Below are positions 14,268-15,710 of a stretch of DNA of 15,710 nucleotides, one piece after another. The position numbers were made by a program, and so were the translations under genes. The notes under the pieces are model-generated. The model saw only the letters and a list, made by a program, of their open reading frames with translations, was not told the origin of the DNA and made no database searches. The stretch is from NCBI GenBank assembly GCA_937928175.1, contig CALFVP010000162.1, positions 1-15,710 on the forward strand, read 5' to 3'. Position 1 is the stretch's first letter. Each line of letters starts with the position of its first letter. This DNA is from an uncultured bacterium. Lineage in GTDB: Bacteria; Spirochaetota; Brevinematia; DTOW01.

Positions 14268-15203
14268 TCAGATAAATAAAACTGGATTCTTAACGAATCT
14301 AGTAACAAAAATTTTGTAATTCTTACCAAACTTACTAATTAAATAATTCTTTATAATTTTAGCATCTTTCTTAACATCAAAAATGCCATACACGCTTGAT
14401 CCACTACCACTCATCAAAGAAAACATTGCACCCCTCAAATACAGCTCACTTTTTATTTCTATAACTTTGGTAATTATAAACTGTTCAAAAGTGTTTTTCA
14501 ACATTTCTTTTAAATCGGAAATTTCTATTTCACAAGAAACCAATTTTTCAGAAATCTCAAAAGCCCATCTTCTTGAATCGTATAAATTGTTTTCAGATAT
14601 AAATCTGAAAGCATCTTTAGTGGAAGAAAAAAGGTTAGGATAAACTACAACTAAAAAAGTCTTCGAAAAAACATCAATAAGACAATCAACTTTTTTTACC
14701 TTCTCACCTCTACCTTGAACTATACAACCACCACTGTTTAGGAAAAAAGGTATGTCTGCACCTACATTCCAGACGTTTGAAAAAATAAATTCTTCTTTTT
14801 CTTTATCTAAAAGGTTATTTCTTTTCAAGAAATCTATAAGTGCAAGTAAAATTCCCCCAGCATTACTACTACCACCACCAAGTCCACTACCAACAGGTAT
14901 ATTCTTATAAACTTTTATATCAAAACCTATACTTTTACCAACAACTTTTTCAACAAATTCAACAACTTTCCAAACAGTATTCCTGTTATCGTTAGGTACT
15001 TTAAAATCTTCTCCAAACACACTCGGATTTAAAACAATTTCCAGTTTCTTATCTTTATTTTTTAAGCAAAACTTAGAGTAAACTTTATCAAATATCCCTA
15101 TTGGCAAAAATATACTTTCTATTTCATGGTATCCATCCGAAAGTTTGCCAATAACTGTTAAACCTAGGTTTATCTTAGCTGAGGTTAGAAGATTATAAAT
15201 CAT
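14268..15203 (-). CDS. ispE: 4-diphosphocytidyl-2-C-methyl-D-erythritol kinase
   Basis: IspE phosphorylates CDP-methylerythritol in the MEP route to isoprenoids, so the organism makes isoprenoids without mevalonate, at least in part. The 311-residue GHMP kinase has SAKINLGL (Lys10), SDGYHEIES, and the ATP loop PVGSGLGGGSSNAGG at 103-117. It also has the catalytic region VGADIPFF (Asp150), GRGEKV, and the C-terminal MSGSGSS (264-270). The ATP loop has Asn where many relatives have Asp (SSDAA). Its ATG overlaps the TGA of the upstream acetyltransferase by four bases, and spoVG follows 16 bp on, so all are one transcript. Confidence 0.96.
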   Translation of the reverse strand: MIYNLLTSAKINLGLTVIGKLSDGYHEIESIFLPIGIFDKVYSKFCLKNKDKKLEIVLNPSVFGEDFKVPNDNRNTVWKVVEFVEKVVGKSIGFDIKVYKNIPVGSGLGGGSSNAGGILLALIDFLKRNNLLDKEKEEFIFSNVWNVGADIPFFLNSGGCIVQGRGEKVKKVDCLIDVFSKTFLVVVYPNLFSSTKDAFRFISENNLYDSRRWAFEISEKLVSCEIEISDLKEMLKNTFEQFIITKVIEIKSELYLRGAMFSLMSGSGSSVYGIFDVKKDAKIIKNYLISKFGKNYKIFVTRFVKNPVLFI

Positions 15204-15667
15204 ACCAACTTTTTAATCATAGCAATTTCATCACATCTATTAAGTTTTGGACATAGTATACAATCAGACCATACCTTTTCTGGGAATATTTCCTTTTTAA
15301 CAACTTCGAAACCAAGTTTTACGAAAAATTCCTCACTCCTTGTGAGAACAAAAATTCTCTTTACACCCATTTTTCTGACAATATCAATTCCTTTATTAAC
15401 TATCATTTTCCCTATTCCTCTTTTTTGTACATCTTTTTTTACTGCAAGTGTTCTAAACTCTACAAGCTCCTTACTATAAAACTTTATAGCCATACATCCT
15501 ACTACTTCCCCATTAATTTCAGCAACTACAAAATTTCTTATATGGTCAGCTATATCATCCTGTGTTCTTGGTAAAAGCTCACCATTTTCAACGTAAGGTT
15601 TTATAACGTTGTAAATACCATCAACATCATCAATAAATGCTTCTCTAACTTTAACTATTTCTTCCAT
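15200..15667 (-). CDS. Short ArgA-like GNAT N-acetyltransferase (probable N-acetylglutamate synthase)
   Basis: Proteins of this compact family transfer acetyl from acetyl-CoA, and several serve as N-acetylglutamate synthase at the start of arginine synthesis. The 155-residue product shows NGELLPRTQDDIADHIRNF, then FVVAEINGEVVGCMAI. The acetyl-CoA loop VQKRGIGKMIV follows (Gln81 to Gly86), then VLTRSEEFFVKLGFEVVKKE. The C-terminal signature KVWSDCILCPKLNRCDEIAM has three cysteines (136, 139, 145). There is no amino-acid kinase domain as in E. coli ArgA. Its stop overlaps the ispE start (ATGA). No ribosome site precedes its ATG, and a TAG ending another frame lies three bases upstream, which suggests coupling to a further gene. 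Substrate is inferred from family resemblance only. Confidence 0.88.
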   Translation of the reverse strand: MEEIVKVREAFIDDVDGIYNVIKPYVENGELLPRTQDDIADHIRNFVVAEINGEVVGCMAIKFYSKELVEFRTLAVKKDVQKRGIGKMIVNKGIDIVRKMGVKRIFVLTRSEEFFVKLGFEVVKKEIFPEKVWSDCILCPKLNRCDEIAMIKKLV

Positions 15668-15670
15668 AAA

Positions 15671-15710
15671 CTAAATTTTTAAATCTTTCCAAAGTTTTGC
15701 ACACATAGAA
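15671..15710 (-). CDS. Possible 3' end of an upstream gene in the same operon
   Basis: The frame ending at the TAG at 15671-15673 reads MCAKLWKDLKI before the stop, a protein-like basic tail. It ends three bases before the acetyltransferase ATG. That ATG lacks a ribosome site, as coupled genes here do. Only 13 codons are visible, so the product cannot be named and the call is tentative. Confidence 0.38.
   Translation of the reverse strand, partial: SMCAKLWKDLKI

Noticed and set aside
14252..14329. N-terminal extension of SpoVG to 14329
   Set aside because: The extra 26 residues overlap the end of ispE and do not match the family. The internal ATG at 14251 has a GGAGGG site and the canonical MKITDVK start.

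Overview
The window is strongly A+T-rich bacterial chromosome, with heavy use of ATA for Ile and AGA for Arg. It reads normally with the standard bacterial code: TGG is Trp and TGA is used as a stop. It is dense housekeeping sequence with 14 recognisable full or partial protein genes, one probable 3' gene tail, one probable decayed gene and no RNA genes that I can see. The gene set (separate secD and secF, SpoVG, the long bL25/CTC ribosomal protein, SpoIIE-type phosphatases, PlsY, and a short ArgA-like acetyltransferase beside ispE) fits a low-GC spirochaete-like or other deep-branching, probably anaerobic bacterium. The assignment to Spirochaetota is an inference from gene content only. The AGA/ATA bias would also fit a thermophile.

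Layout. 1-746 (minus) is the N-terminal third of a heavy-metal P-type ATPase of the Zn/Cd/Pb type, cut by the window edge. 800-1053 holds traces of a frameshifted gene, followed by a tandem pair of 16-bp palindromes. 1208-3673 is secD-secF. 3777-5690 is apt and an RsbU-like membrane-anchored PP2C phosphatase, 3 bp apart. 5718-6353 (minus) is plsY, divergent from a lone TrkA/KtrA-like protein (6416-7111). That gene ends in a short tail-to-tail overlap with a large minus-strand membrane protein (7086-9377), which has a PDZ-like domain, many membrane helices and a C-terminus resembling a catalytically dead SpoIIE phosphatase. 9549-11624 is rplY-pth-tyrA. An intergenic region with two different tandem repeats precedes ctpA-ccdA (11775-13949). 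13991-15710 (minus) is a tight operon: [unknown 3' end]-argA-like-ispE-spoVG.

How the genes relate. SecDF, the CtpA-type protease and CcdA all serve proteins that cross the inner membrane (export, processing, redox). PlsY and IspE supply phospholipid and isoprenoid precursors. RplY and Pth serve translation; Apt salvages adenine; TyrA and the ArgA-like enzyme belong to tyrosine and arginine synthesis. In Bacillus subtilis ispE, spoVG, ctc (rplY) and pth lie in one cluster. Here the same four genes lie close together but in two oppositely oriented blocks separated by tyrA-ctpA-ccdA, which suggests a local rearrangement.

The least ordinary material is the 763-residue PDZ/multi-helix/pseudo-phosphatase protein, the active SpoIIE phosphatase coupled to apt nearby, the orphan RCK-like protein with a damaged nucleotide-binding motif, and the tandem palindromic repeats upstream of secD and ctpA. 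I do not see a mobile element, CRISPR array or obvious defence system.
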